Below, piece after piece: positions 1 to 8,028 of a stretch of 64,000 nucleotides of DNA. Origin of the DNA: Streptomyces asoensis (GTDB lineage: Bacteria > Actinomycetota > Actinomycetes > Streptomycetales > Streptomycetaceae); NCBI RefSeq assembly GCF_016860545.1, contig NZ_BNEB01000005.1, positions 2,170,001-2,234,000 of the forward strand, in the 5' to 3' direction. The notes beneath the pieces were generated by a model, which did no database searches, had not been told where the DNA came from, and saw nothing but the letters and a program-made list of their open reading frames with translations. The position numbers and the translations under genes were made by a program. Each line of letters begins with the position of its first letter. The first letter of the stretch is position 1.

Positions 1-1
1 G

Positions 2-1483
2 CTGTACAAGCTGACGCCGATGGAGGAGTCCTTCGGCATCAACAACGTGGCGCTGGTCGACGGCCAGCCGCTCACGCTGGGCCTCAAGGAACTGCTGGAG
101 GTCTACCTCGACCACCGCTTCACCGTGGTGCGCCGTCGCAGCGAGTTCCGCCGCGGCAAGCGCCGTGACCGGCTGCACCTGGTGGAGGGCCTGCTGACGG
201 CGCTCGTCGACATCGACGAGGTCATCCGGCTGATCCGCTCCAGCGACAACAGCGCACAGGCCAAGGAGCGCCTGATGGAGCGCTTCTCGCTGTCGGAGGT
301 CCAGACCCAGTACATCCTGGACACCCCGCTGCGCCGGCTCACCCGGTTCGACCGGATCGAGCTGGAGGCGGAGAAGGACCGGCTCAACGAGGAGATCGCC
401 GAGCTGACCCGGATCCTGGACTCGGACGCGGAGCTGCGCAAGCTGGTCTCGGCCGAACTGGCCTCGGTGGCCAAGAAGTTCGGCACCGAGCGCCGGACGG
501 TCCTGCTGGAGTCGTCGGGCACCGCGGCCAGCGCCGTGCCCCTCCAGGTCGCCGACGCCCCGTGCCGCGTCCTGCTGTCCTCCACGGCCCTGCTGGCCCG
601 CACGGCGAACGACGAGCCCTTCACGCAGGACGCGGAGGACGCCGAGGACGGGGACGGCAAGCGCACCAAGCACGACGTGATCGTCTCGTCGGTGCCGGCC
701 ACCGCGCGCGGGGAGATCGGGGCGGTCACCTCGTCGGGACGGCTGCTGCGGATCAACGTCGTCGACCTGCCGCAGCTCCCGGACACGGCCTCGGCGCCGA
801 ACCTCTCAGGCGGCGCGCCGCTGGCGGAGTTCGTCTCCCTGGAGGGCGACGAGACGGTGGTCTGCCTGACCACGCTCGACGAGTCCTCGCCGGGTCTGGC
901 CCTCGGGACCGAACAGGGTGTGGTCAAGCGGGTCGTGCCCGACTACCCGACCAACAAGGACGAGCTGGAGGTCATCACCCTCAAGGAGGGCGACCGGATC
1001 GTCGGCGCGGTCGAGCTGCGCACCGGTGACGAGGACCTGGTCTTCATCACCGACGACGCCCAACTGCTGCGCTATCAGGCCTCGCAGGTGCGCCCGCAGG
1101 GCCGTGCGGCGGGCGGCATGGCGGGCATCAAGCTCACCGAGGGCGCGAAGGTGATCTCGTTCACGGCGGTGGACCCCGCGGCGGACGCGGTGGTCTTCAC
1201 GATCGCGGGCTCGCGCGGCACCCTGGACGACTCCGTCCAGACGACCGCCAAGCTCACCCCCTTCGACCAGTACCCCCGCAAGGGCCGTGCCACGGGTGGT
1301 GTGCGCTGCCAGCGGTTCCTGAAGGGCGAGGACTGCCTGTCCCTGGCCTGGGCCGGCCCCGTCCCCGCCAAGGCGGCACAGAAGAACGGCCTGCCGGCCG
1401 AGCTGCCGGAGATGGACCCGCGCCGAGACGGCTCGGGCGTGTCGCTGTCGAAGACGGTCTCGGTGGTGGCCGGACCGGTCTAG
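2..1483 (+). CDS. parC: DNA topoisomerase IV subunit A, 3' part (start outside window)
   Basis: The open frame runs in from the window edge, so only about the last 493 residues are visible. The first ~150 residues are the end of the breakage-reunion region (EESFGINNVALVDGQP, then the long helices with KERLMERFSLSEVQTQYIL), a GyrA/ParC hallmark. The rest is a beta-pinwheel C-terminal domain. A canonical GyrA box (QRRGGKG) is absent; only degenerate RAAGG/RATGG blades are seen. That fits topoisomerase IV, which decatenates sister chromosomes, better than gyrase. The subunit partner, ParE, is encoded at 19149-21269 in this window. The gene ends 7 bp from the convergent CobW gene. The exact ParC versus GyrA assignment rests on the degenerate box and the paired parE. 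Confidence 0.9.
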   Translation: MYKLTPMEESFGINNVALVDGQPLTLGLKELLEVYLDHRFTVVRRRSEFRRGKRRDRLHLVEGLLTALVDIDEVIRLIRSSDNSAQAKERLMERFSLSEVQTQYILDTPLRRLTRFDRIELEAEKDRLNEEIAELTRILDSDAELRKLVSAELASVAKKFGTERRTVLLESSGTAASAVPLQVADAPCRVLLSSTALLARTANDEPFTQDAEDAEDGDGKRTKHDVIVSSVPATARGEIGAVTSSGRLLRINVVDLPQLPDTASAPNLSGGAPLAEFVSLEGDETVVCLTTLDESSPGLALGTEQGVVKRVVPDYPTNKDELEVITLKEGDRIVGAVELRTGDEDLVFITDDAQLLRYQASQVRPQGRAAGGMAGIKLTEGAKVISFTAVDPAADAVVFTIAGSRGTLDDSVQTTAKLTPFDQYPRKGRATGGVRCQRFLKGEDCLSLAWAGPVPAKAAQKNGLPAELPEMDPRRDGSGVSLSKTVSVVAGPV

Positions 1484-1490
1484 GGCCCGG

Positions 1491-2597
1491 TCAGCGCCGA
1501 GGGGCGTCGGTTCCCTCGGCGTCCCGGGCGTCCCGGCCCTCTCCGGGTTCCGGGACGCCGTCGTCGTCAGGTGCGCGTACGTAGCGAAGGACGCCCCACA
1601 TGCCGTGCTCGTCGGCGTGCGGGGCGTCGTCCTTGCACGCCTCGAGTTCCTTGCCGAGGGCGGCGGTGTCGATGCCCGACCCGATGAGGACGAGCTGGGT
1701 GAGGCGGGCTCCGGAGGCGGGCCACGGTTCGGGGCGGAAGCGCAGGAAGGGTCCGACGGCGTGCACGCCATAGCGGTTGACCGGGTCGTGCGGGCCGAAG
1801 TCGACGTAGCCCTTGATGCGGTACAGCCCCTCGGGCCGGCTGTCGAGGAACTCCATCAACCGCCGCGGTTCGAGGGGGACTTCGGAGGTGAACGAGAGAC
1901 TGTCGTAGGCGGTGTGGAGATGACCCGCGTGATCGCCCGCGGCGTGGTCGTGCAGGTCGTCGAAGGAGAGCTGGCCGACGCGTTCCCCGACCGGCCGGCA
2001 GTCGAACAGGAACTCGGGGTCGATGCGGCCGTAGGTGGCGGGCACGATCGCGGCCCGGTCGCCGAGGGAACGGACCAGTCCGAGCACCCGGTCGGCATCG
2101 GGCACCCGGTCCAGCTTGTTCACCACGACGAGGTCGGCGAGGGCGAGGTGCCGGTCGATCTCGGGGTGCCGCGCCCTCGTCCCGTCGAACTCGGCGGCGT
2201 CGACCACCTCGACGAGCCCGCCGTAGACGATGCCCGGATGCCCGCTGGCCAGCACCATCCGCACGAGTTCCTGCGGCTCGGCGAGGCCGCTGGCCTCGAT
2301 GACGATGACGTCCACACCGAGGGCGGGAGCGGCGAGCCGTTCGAGGTACGTGTCGAGCTCATCGGTGTCGACCGCGCAGCACAGACAGCCGTTGCCGAGC
2401 GAGACCGTGGAGTCGCCGAGCGCCCCGGCCACGGCCATCGCGTCGATCTCGATGGAGCCGAAGTCGTTCACGATCGCACCGATCCGGCTGCCGCCGCTGT
2501 GGTGCAGCAGATGGTTGAGCAAGGTCGTCTTGCCGGAACCGAGGAATCCGGCGAGAACGACGACCGGGATCTGCTGCGGACTGCGGCTCTGCGACAC
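1491..2597 (-). CDS. CobW/ZNG1-family metal-chaperone GTPase
   Basis: This is a G3E-family P-loop GTPase of about 368 residues, predicted to insert or deliver a metal (Zn or Co) in the cytoplasm. The N-terminus has the Walker A GFLGSGKTTLLNHLL, followed by the diagnostic metal-binding motif GCLCC, E-SGLAEP, and NKLD for guanine specificity. The C-terminal CobW_C domain contains YRIKGYVDFG. I chose the GTG at 2597 because AAAGG lies 6-7 nt upstream; a longer frame adds about 41 residues with no family character. The His-rich segment DLHDHAAGDHAGHLH is typical of metal chaperones. No Zur-like operator was recognised upstream. The metal specificity cannot be read from sequence. Confidence 0.88.
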   Translation of the reverse strand: MSQSRSPQQIPVVVLAGFLGSGKTTLLNHLLHHSGGSRIGAIVNDFGSIEIDAMAVAGALGDSTVSLGNGCLCCAVDTDELDTYLERLAAPALGVDVIVIEASGLAEPQELVRMVLASGHPGIVYGGLVEVVDAAEFDGTRARHPEIDRHLALADLVVVNKLDRVPDADRVLGLVRSLGDRAAIVPATYGRIDPEFLFDCRPVGERVGQLSFDDLHDHAAGDHAGHLHTAYDSLSFTSEVPLEPRRLMEFLDSRPEGLYRIKGYVDFGPHDPVNRYGVHAVGPFLRFRPEPWPASGARLTQLVLIGSGIDTAALGKELEACKDDAPHADEHGMWGVLRYVRAPDDDGVPEPGEGRDARDAEGTDAPRR

Positions 2598-2921
2598 GTG
2601 CGACCTTTCTGAAACCAACGCGTGCACCGGCGCGCGGCCCGGCGCGCGTACGAGGAGCGAATACCGCTCCAGGATACGAGCCGCCGGAATGCCCGCGAAG
2701 TGAACGATTGTCAGGGGCACACGCAGGGCAGACGTTGGGCAAGGCGCCCTGGGCGTGCGACCCTCGCTTCCCTCAGTGCGCCTCCCCTCCGCCTCCCCCG
2801 CCGGTCAGAGCCGCTCGGCACTCTGGGAGACGGCAAGCGCCGCCCACCGCTCGCCGGTCCCCGTCATGTCCACCCGCACCCCGACGACCGGCGCACGGCC
2901 GCCCGATCGGGGGTATTTGAC

Positions 2922-3491
2922 ATGGCCACACAGAGGTTCGGGATACGCGGACGGGTACGCGGACTCGGTACCGTCGCCGCCGCGGCCGCCGGCGTCGCCG
3001 CGGGCGCCCTCACCACCATGGCGGCACACCGCCACGCTCTCGACGCGCTCCGCGTACGACTGGAACACCTGGAGCGGACCGCCCACTCCCAGCAGCACAC
3101 CAACCTGGCCAACCAGCAGCGTCTGCACTGGGAACTGCTGAGCAAAGCCATCGACGATCCCGAACTGGCGGAAGTGCTGGACCTCTTCGAGGCCCCCGTC
3201 TCCACCAAGCAACGCCGCCAGTACCTCTACGCCAACGCCCTCTACACGAACGCACTGTTTTACTACAGGATCGGCAACATATCCCGCGAGGAGTTCTTCG
3301 GATACATTCGCGGCATTCTGCAGAATCCCGTGGTACGCGAGTACTGGTACGCGACGAGACACCAGCGGGCGACCATTGCCGAAGGTTCGGACGAAGCGGA
3401 ACTCGGCCGGATGGTGGACGAACTCCTCACACAACTCGAGGAGGCGGACGGCGACGAATGGTGGGTCGTAGGTGAGCCGCCAAGCCCGTGA
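2922..3491 (+). CDS. DUF6082 family membrane-anchored protein
   Basis: 189 residues. There is one predicted N-terminal membrane segment (about residues 10-28, alanine/glycine rich), then a soluble region with heptad-like spacing (LRVRLEHLERTAHSQQ) and a conserved core around WELLSKAIDDPELAEVL and RRQYLYANALYTNALFYY. This matches the DUF6082 family found widely in Streptomyces; its function is unknown. ATG 2922 is chosen because the upstream extension is proline/arginine-rich without family similarity and the membrane segment begins right after it. Codon use in the second half (for example 3241-3330) is visibly less GC-biased than its neighbours, which hints at acquisition. It is followed by a small unknown gene on the same strand. 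Confidence 0.8.
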   Translation: MATQRFGIRGRVRGLGTVAAAAAGVAAGALTTMAAHRHALDALRVRLEHLERTAHSQQHTNLANQQRLHWELLSKAIDDPELAEVLDLFEAPVSTKQRRQYLYANALYTNALFYYRIGNISREEFFGYIRGILQNPVVREYWYATRHQRATIAEGSDEAELGRMVDELLTQLEEADGDEWWVVGEPPSP

Positions 3492-3758
3492 ACTCCCGCG
3501 AGACCTCGGCGCACTCCGGCGGCCGAGGGCTCACGCTCCGGGGCTCACACCCCTCCGTACGGAATCACACCCTCGGCCCATAACGAACGGGTCAAGTGGG
3601 CAGTTAGGGGAGGCGTCAGGGAGTTGACTCGCGCTTGATCGCGTAGAGGACCCCACCAGATCGTCGCCTACGCCGCCGGATGACGAGCGCACCCCACAGG
3701 GCCCGCCTTGCACCGCGCAGTCGTCGTGCGCAAGCCAACGGACCCAAGGGAAGAAACA

Positions 3759-3998
3759 GTGAGCCAGATCATCCGTCGGATCGGTGCATCTCCGCGCGCT
3801 CGGGGAAGCGTGAGCGGAGCCAATTGCCCCGATATCTTCGAACTTGCCGACGGCAATTTCGCAGTCATCGGCACGGACGCGACGGACTCATTGGACCCGG
3901 ATCTTCCGTCCGACGCCTCACGCGGCGATCACGAGAGAATCGTCGTCATCACGCGAGAGACCCTTGTCCGAGCGAAGGCTGACATTCCAGACCTCTAG
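3759..3998 (+). CDS. Small protein of unknown function (79 aa)
   Basis: GTG start at 3759 with AAGGGAAGAAACA just upstream (usable ribosome binding site). The protein reads SQIIRRIGASPRARG, then SGANCPDIFELADGNFAVIGTDAT, and ends with a stretch ending in IVVITRETLVRAKADI. The single Cys and the DIFEL-DG-FAVIGTD segment resemble a short conserved protein I have seen in streptomycetes, often annotated only as hypothetical. It lies 267 bp downstream of the DUF6082 gene on the same strand, and a terminator-like hairpin follows at 4037-4063. No function can be assigned. Confidence 0.65.
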   Translation: MSQIIRRIGASPRARGSVSGANCPDIFELADGNFAVIGTDATDSLDPDLPSDASRGDHERIVVITRETLVRAKADIPDL

Positions 3999-4036
3999 GA
4001 ACTATCGGTAACCCAGGCCCTTTTCGGAGCAACAGC

Positions 4037-4063
4037 CCCGGCGCGTCCGTCGACGACGCCGGG
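4037..4063 (+). terminator. Hairpin after the small unknown gene
   Basis: CCCGGCG and CGCCGGG pair perfectly (7 bp) around a 13-nt loop, followed by CTTTCT. It lies 39 bp past the stop of the 79-aa gene and 43 bp before the end of the convergent citrate synthase, so it may serve both. Confidence 0.55.
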
Positions 4064-4105
4064 CTTTCTCACGCCCGCCCGCTCCAGGAGGTCCGGGCGC
4101 GGCTT

Positions 4106-5356
4106 TCAGGCAGCCTCGGGCACTTCGACCGGCGCGCTGGGACCGACGTACCGCGCGACCGGACGGATGATCTTCGAGTCCTCCGCCTGCTCCAGGATGT
4201 TGGCGCTCCAGCCCACCACCCGAGCCGCGGCGAAGGTGGGGGTGAACATCTCGCGGGGCAGCCCGCAGAGCTCCATGACCACTCCGGCATAGAACTCCAC
4301 GTTCGTGTGCAGCTCCCGGCCGGGCTTGAGTTCGGCGAGTATCGCCTCGACACGCCGCTCCACCTCGACGGCGAACTCGACCCGCGGACCTCCGAACCCT
4401 TGCGCGATCTCACGGAGCATGCGGGAGCGTGGGTCCTCGGTGCGGTAGACGGCGTGGCCGAAGCCCATGATGCGGTCCCCGGCAAGCACACGATCACGGA
4501 TCCAGGGGTCGATCCGGTCCGGAGTGCCGATGGCGTCCAGGGTGTCCAGCGCGCGACTGGGCGCGCCCCCGCGCAAGGGACCCGAGAGTGCCCCCACCGC
4601 CCCGACGAGGCACGCGGCAACATCCGCCCCGGTCGAGGCGATCACTCTCGCGGTGAACGTCGACGCGTTGAAGCCGTGATCAATGGTGGAGATCAAGTAT
4701 TGCTCGACCGCTCGGGCAAGGGCGGGGTCCGGCTCGGCTCCGGTCAACATGTACAGGTAGTTGGCCGCGTACGGCAGGTCCTCGCGCGGCTCGACGGGCG
4801 TGAGACCGCGCCCGAGCCGGTACAACGCGGTGAGCAGGGTCGGTACGGCTGCGGCCGCCGCGACGGTGTCCGCACGACGCCGGGCCGCGTCGAGGTCGTA
4901 CACCGGCCGGAAGTCCTTCGCCGCACCGAGCAGGGACAGTGCCGTACGCATGCCGGCCAGCGGATTCGCGTCCGCGCCGGCGCTCGCCAGGGCGGGCAGT
5001 GCGCCGCTCACCTCCGCGGGCAGGCTGCGCAGCGCCGCGGTCTCGGCCGCGAAGGCGGCACCGCGTCGCGCGTCCGGCAGTTCGCCATGGATCAGCAGGT
5101 GCCAGACGTCCTCGAAGCGGCGGGTGCGCGCGAGATCGACGGCGGAGTACTGCCGGTAGTGGTAGAAGCCATCGCGCCCTCGGACGTCGCCGACCTGCGT
5201 GTCGGCAACGACGACGCCGGCGAGTCCCCGAGGTGCGGCGGGGGCCGACACGGCGGGATCGACAGTGGACCGAGGGGCCGGTTCATCGACGAGCCGATCA
5301 AGGGGTTGACCGATGGGTTGATCGGCGGGGGAAGCCGGGGACAGGTTGACGGACAT
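4106..5356 (-). CDS. Citrate synthase homologue
   Basis: 416 residues of the citrate/2-methylcitrate synthase family (acetyl-CoA + oxaloacetate or a related acceptor). ATG 5356 is preceded by a strong GGGAGGAA site. The two family histidines are visible in IDHGFNASTFTARV and MGFGHAVYRTEDPRS. At the place of the usual catalytic Asp (NVDF) the protein has NVEF, a Glu. The first ~45 residues are a low-complexity proline/alanine extension. It is divergently transcribed from a second, DNA-binding-domain-fused homologue; the 81-bp gap is full of TTGAC/GTCAA repeats. Whether the product is citrate, methylcitrate or something else cannot be decided from sequence. Confidence 0.85.
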   Translation of the reverse strand: MSVNLSPASPADQPIGQPLDRLVDEPAPRSTVDPAVSAPAAPRGLAGVVVADTQVGDVRGRDGFYHYRQYSAVDLARTRRFEDVWHLLIHGELPDARRGAAFAAETAALRSLPAEVSGALPALASAGADANPLAGMRTALSLLGAAKDFRPVYDLDAARRRADTVAAAAAVPTLLTALYRLGRGLTPVEPREDLPYAANYLYMLTGAEPDPALARAVEQYLISTIDHGFNASTFTARVIASTGADVAACLVGAVGALSGPLRGGAPSRALDTLDAIGTPDRIDPWIRDRVLAGDRIMGFGHAVYRTEDPRSRMLREIAQGFGGPRVEFAVEVERRVEAILAELKPGRELHTNVEFYAGVVMELCGLPREMFTPTFAAARVVGWSANILEQAEDSKIIRPVARYVGPSAPVEVPEAA

Positions 5357-5372
5357 TGTTTCCTCCCTGAAC

Positions 5373-5425
5373 TTGATTCGACTGTCCATGATTGACTTTA
5401 ATCCTGTCAATATTGATTCAGTCAA
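5373..5425. promoter_or_regulatory. Palindromic operator-like region between divergent citrate synthase genes
   Basis: An AT-rich island in a GC-rich context. ATTGAC (5391-5396) and GTCAAT (5406-5411) form an inverted repeat with a 9-bp spacer. TCAATATTGA (5407-5416) is a perfect palindrome. TTGA-ttcag-TCAA (5413-5425) is another inverted repeat. TTGATTC occurs twice (5373, 5413). Both gene starts lie within 20 bp of the edges. The simplest reading is a binding site for the helix-turn-helix domain of the adjacent citrate synthase fusion. Confidence 0.6.
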
Positions 5426-5437
5426 CATAGGTGCCTT

Positions 5438-6727
5438 GTGGATACGGTGACCCCCATGCGCGATCAGGAACCCGGGCCCGGCCACCCCGAACGACGGTTG
5501 AGTACCAAGGAGGCCGCCGAACTGCTCGGGGTGAAGCCCGAGACCGTGTACGCGTACGTCAGTCGTGGTCAGCTGAGCAGTCGGCGCACGCCGGGCGGCC
5601 GGGGCAGCACCTTCGACGCCGAGGAGGTCCAGACTCTCGCTCGGCGCAACAGGCGGGAGGCCGGCGGCACTCCGGGATCCGGAGCGGAGCTGTCCGTGCG
5701 CACGCGCGTCACCCTCATCGACCAGGACCGCTACTACTACCGCGGCGTCGACGCCGTCGAACTGGCCACCCGGCACTCCTACGAAGAGGTGGCGGAGTGG
5801 CTGTGGACCGGACGACTGCGCCCCGGGGCCGCCTTCACCGCGCCCGAGGCATCCGTCGAGGCCGCCCGTCGCGTCGTCGAGGCGCTGCCCGAGCACAGCG
5901 GGCCCATGGACCGGCTGCGGGTCGCCGCAGTCGCCGCCGCGGCCGCGGATCCCCTGCGGTTCGACCTCTCCGAGGAAGCCGTGCTCGGTACCGCACGCAT
6001 CCTGATCCCCACCCTGGTCGCCGCCCTGCCGACGAAGCGGCCCGCACGCCGCGACGAAGGGCCGCTCGCCCGGCGGCTGTGGACCCGGCTCAGCGGTCGC
6101 CCGCCGCACGAGGCGCAACTGCGCGTCCTCGACACGGCGCTCGGTCTGCTCGTCGACCACGACCTCGCCGCTTCCACACTCGCCGTACGCGTCGCCGCAT
6201 CGGCCCGTGCGCACGCGTACGCCGCGGTCTCCGCCGGGCTCGGCGTCATCGAGGGGCCGCTGCACGGCGCTGCCGGCGGCCTCGCCCATCGCATGCTGCT
6301 CGAAGTGCTCGACACCGGCAGTGCCGCTCCGGTGGTCGCCGAGGAGTTGCGGGCCGGCCGCCGGATCCCGGGCCTCGGCCACCGGCTCTACCCCGGCGAG
6401 GACCCACGCGCGCGTGCCCTGTTCGCCCTCCTCGAAGAGATCCCGGAGGCCGGACCGGCTCTCGCTGCGGCCCGGGACATCGAGGCGACGACCGCCCGCC
6501 ATACTCCGCTGCACGCCAACGTGGACCTGGCGCTCGCCGTCCTGACCGCGTCATGCGGCATGGAGTCCTCGGCCAGCGAGACGATCTTCGCGATCGCCCG
6601 TACGGCCGGCTGGATCGCCCACGCCCTGGAGGAGTACGGCGAGCGACCGCTCCGAATGCGCCCGAGCGGCCACTACGTGGGCCCCAAGCCACCCCGGCCG
6701 CTGCCAGAGCCACTGCCCCAGCCGTAG
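5438..6727 (+). CDS. Citrate synthase-like protein with N-terminal helix-turn-helix domain
   Basis: 429 residues from GTG 5438; ATG 5456 is an alternative start and neither has a clear ribosome binding site. Residues ~20-70 (STKEAAELLGVKPETVYAYVSRGQL, then RGSTFDAEEVQTL) form a MerR/excisionase-type DNA-binding domain. The remainder is citrate synthase: LVDHDLAASTLAVR and GLGHRLYPGEDPRA supply the family histidines, and NVDL retains the Asp. It diverges from the plain citrate synthase at 4106-5356 across a palindromic region. Such HTH-fused paralogues are known in actinomycetes, but their role (enzyme, ligand-sensing repressor, or both) is not established to my knowledge. Confidence 0.82.
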   Translation: MDTVTPMRDQEPGPGHPERRLSTKEAAELLGVKPETVYAYVSRGQLSSRRTPGGRGSTFDAEEVQTLARRNRREAGGTPGSGAELSVRTRVTLIDQDRYYYRGVDAVELATRHSYEEVAEWLWTGRLRPGAAFTAPEASVEAARRVVEALPEHSGPMDRLRVAAVAAAAADPLRFDLSEEAVLGTARILIPTLVAALPTKRPARRDEGPLARRLWTRLSGRPPHEAQLRVLDTALGLLVDHDLAASTLAVRVAASARAHAYAAVSAGLGVIEGPLHGAAGGLAHRMLLEVLDTGSAAPVVAEELRAGRRIPGLGHRLYPGEDPRARALFALLEEIPEAGPALAAARDIEATTARHTPLHANVDLALAVLTASCGMESSASETIFAIARTAGWIAHALEEYGERPLRMRPSGHYVGPKPPRPLPEPLPQP

Positions 6728-6919
6728 CCGTCGCCGAAGCGGGCGTCTGGGCGGCCGGGCGGTGGGCGGCCGGGCGCACGAGCGTGCTGGGCGGCTGGGA
6801 GGGCCGGAGCGCCCCCGCACCACAGGCGCCCGGCAAGCGCACGCGGCAGGCCCCCGGCACGCGCACGCGTACCCGCATGGCTCAGCGCATCGGGCGGCGG
6901 GAGGTCATGCCCCGGCAAG

Positions 6920-6938
6920 TCAGGTTAGGCTCACCTCT
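6920..6938 (+). promoter_or_regulatory. DmdR1/IdeR-type iron box
   Basis: TCAGGTTAGGCTCACCTCT matches 16 of 19 positions of the Streptomyces iron box consensus TTAGGTTAGGCTCACCTAA. It ends immediately before the GTG start of the sucrase/ferredoxin-like gene, where an iron-loaded repressor would block expression. Confidence 0.8.
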
Positions 6939-7961
6939 GTGAGTACGTGCGCGACCGTCTCGCGGGATCTCGACGAGCCCATTTCCGGAACCGCGGCCAC
7001 GGCAACCACTTGGTTGCTCCTGGAGCAGCCGGGGCCCTGGGGTGCCAGAGCGCTGGTGTCGAGCCACCTGGATCCGGCCCTGGGTCGCGCCCTGGAGGCG
7101 GCTGCGCAGGGCACGGGCGTGCGCATCGCGCTCATCCGCCGTCCGGGCCGCCACGCGGACCACGACGTGTCATCCGTGCGGCAGGTGTACGTGGCCCACA
7201 CCGTTCCCGGCAGGGTGTGGCTGCACAGCGCCGAGACCCACGACCCTCGGCAGCTGCTGGACCTCGACTTCGCCGCGCTCGGCGGAGGCGACCACCGCAG
7301 CTTCGCCCGCGCTCTGGGCGGACAGCCGCACACGGGTGACCCGCTCGCCCTTGTCTGCACCAACGGCAAACGGGACCGCTGCTGCGCGCTGCTCGGCCGT
7401 CCGCTGGCCGCGGAGCTCGCCGCCTCAGGGGTGACCGGCACCTGGGAGGTCACCCATCTGGGTGGTCATCGCTTCTCGCCGACCCTGCTCGTCCTGCCGC
7501 ACGGATACGCGTACGGACGCGTCGAGGCCCACACCGTCAAGGAGGCCCTGCACGGCGTGCGGGAAGGACGAGTCGTCGTCGAGGAGTGTCGCGGGCGGTC
7601 GGCATGGGAACGGCCCGGTCAGGCGGCGGAGCTGGCGGTGCGCTCGGCGACCGGCGAGGAGCGCGCGGAAGCCCTGAGCGTCGTCCGGACCACCGGGGGC
7701 GCGCCGCGCTGGGAGGTGACCGTCGCCCACACGGACGGGCGCCGCTGGCAGGTCGTCGTGGCCGAGGGGGCATCACTCCCGCCCCGGCCGGAGAGCTGCG
7801 GCGCATCGGTCCTCGGCTCACCCTCACGGATGGACGTGGTGGGGGTTCACGAGCTGACAGACATGGCAGCCACGGCAGGCACTGCACCGATGCGCCGGCC
7901 CGTCTGTGGACAGGGCTCGTCCGCGGCCTCGCGCGGGCGCGGCCGAACCGTTTCCTCTTGA
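6939..7961 (+). CDS. Sucrase/ferredoxin-like family protein (thioredoxin-like ferredoxin)
   Basis: 340 residues. The family (Suc_Fer-like, includes yeast Apd1) has a thioredoxin-like fold binding a [2Fe-2S] cluster, with ligands that in Apd1 are two Cys and two His. Candidate ligands here are the Cys in LVCTNGKRDRCCALLG and the HxxxH of THLGGHRFSPTLLVLP. The GTG at 6939 is used: it follows directly after the iron box and TTAGG sits about 9 nt upstream. The iron box strongly suggests expression under iron limitation. A role as ferric-siderophore reductase or iron-homeostasis ferredoxin is inference. It is upstream of, but probably transcribed separately from, the kinase gene 67 bp later. Confidence 0.82.
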   Translation: MSTCATVSRDLDEPISGTAATATTWLLLEQPGPWGARALVSSHLDPALGRALEAAAQGTGVRIALIRRPGRHADHDVSSVRQVYVAHTVPGRVWLHSAETHDPRQLLDLDFAALGGGDHRSFARALGGQPHTGDPLALVCTNGKRDRCCALLGRPLAAELAASGVTGTWEVTHLGGHRFSPTLLVLPHGYAYGRVEAHTVKEALHGVREGRVVVEECRGRSAWERPGQAAELAVRSATGEERAEALSVVRTTGGAPRWEVTVAHTDGRRWQVVVAEGASLPPRPESCGASVLGSPSRMDVVGVHELTDMAATAGTAPMRRPVCGQGSSAASRGRGRTVSS

Positions 7962-8028
7962 TCCCGTCAAGAGTTCCACATCACCCACCCCTACGGCTGC
8001 GCCGGTCCTCCCACGTACCGTCTTGGGT

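Noticed and set aside
3624..3649. Promoter TTGACT with TAGAGG
   Set aside because: Spacer is only 14 bp, too short for a vegetative promoter.
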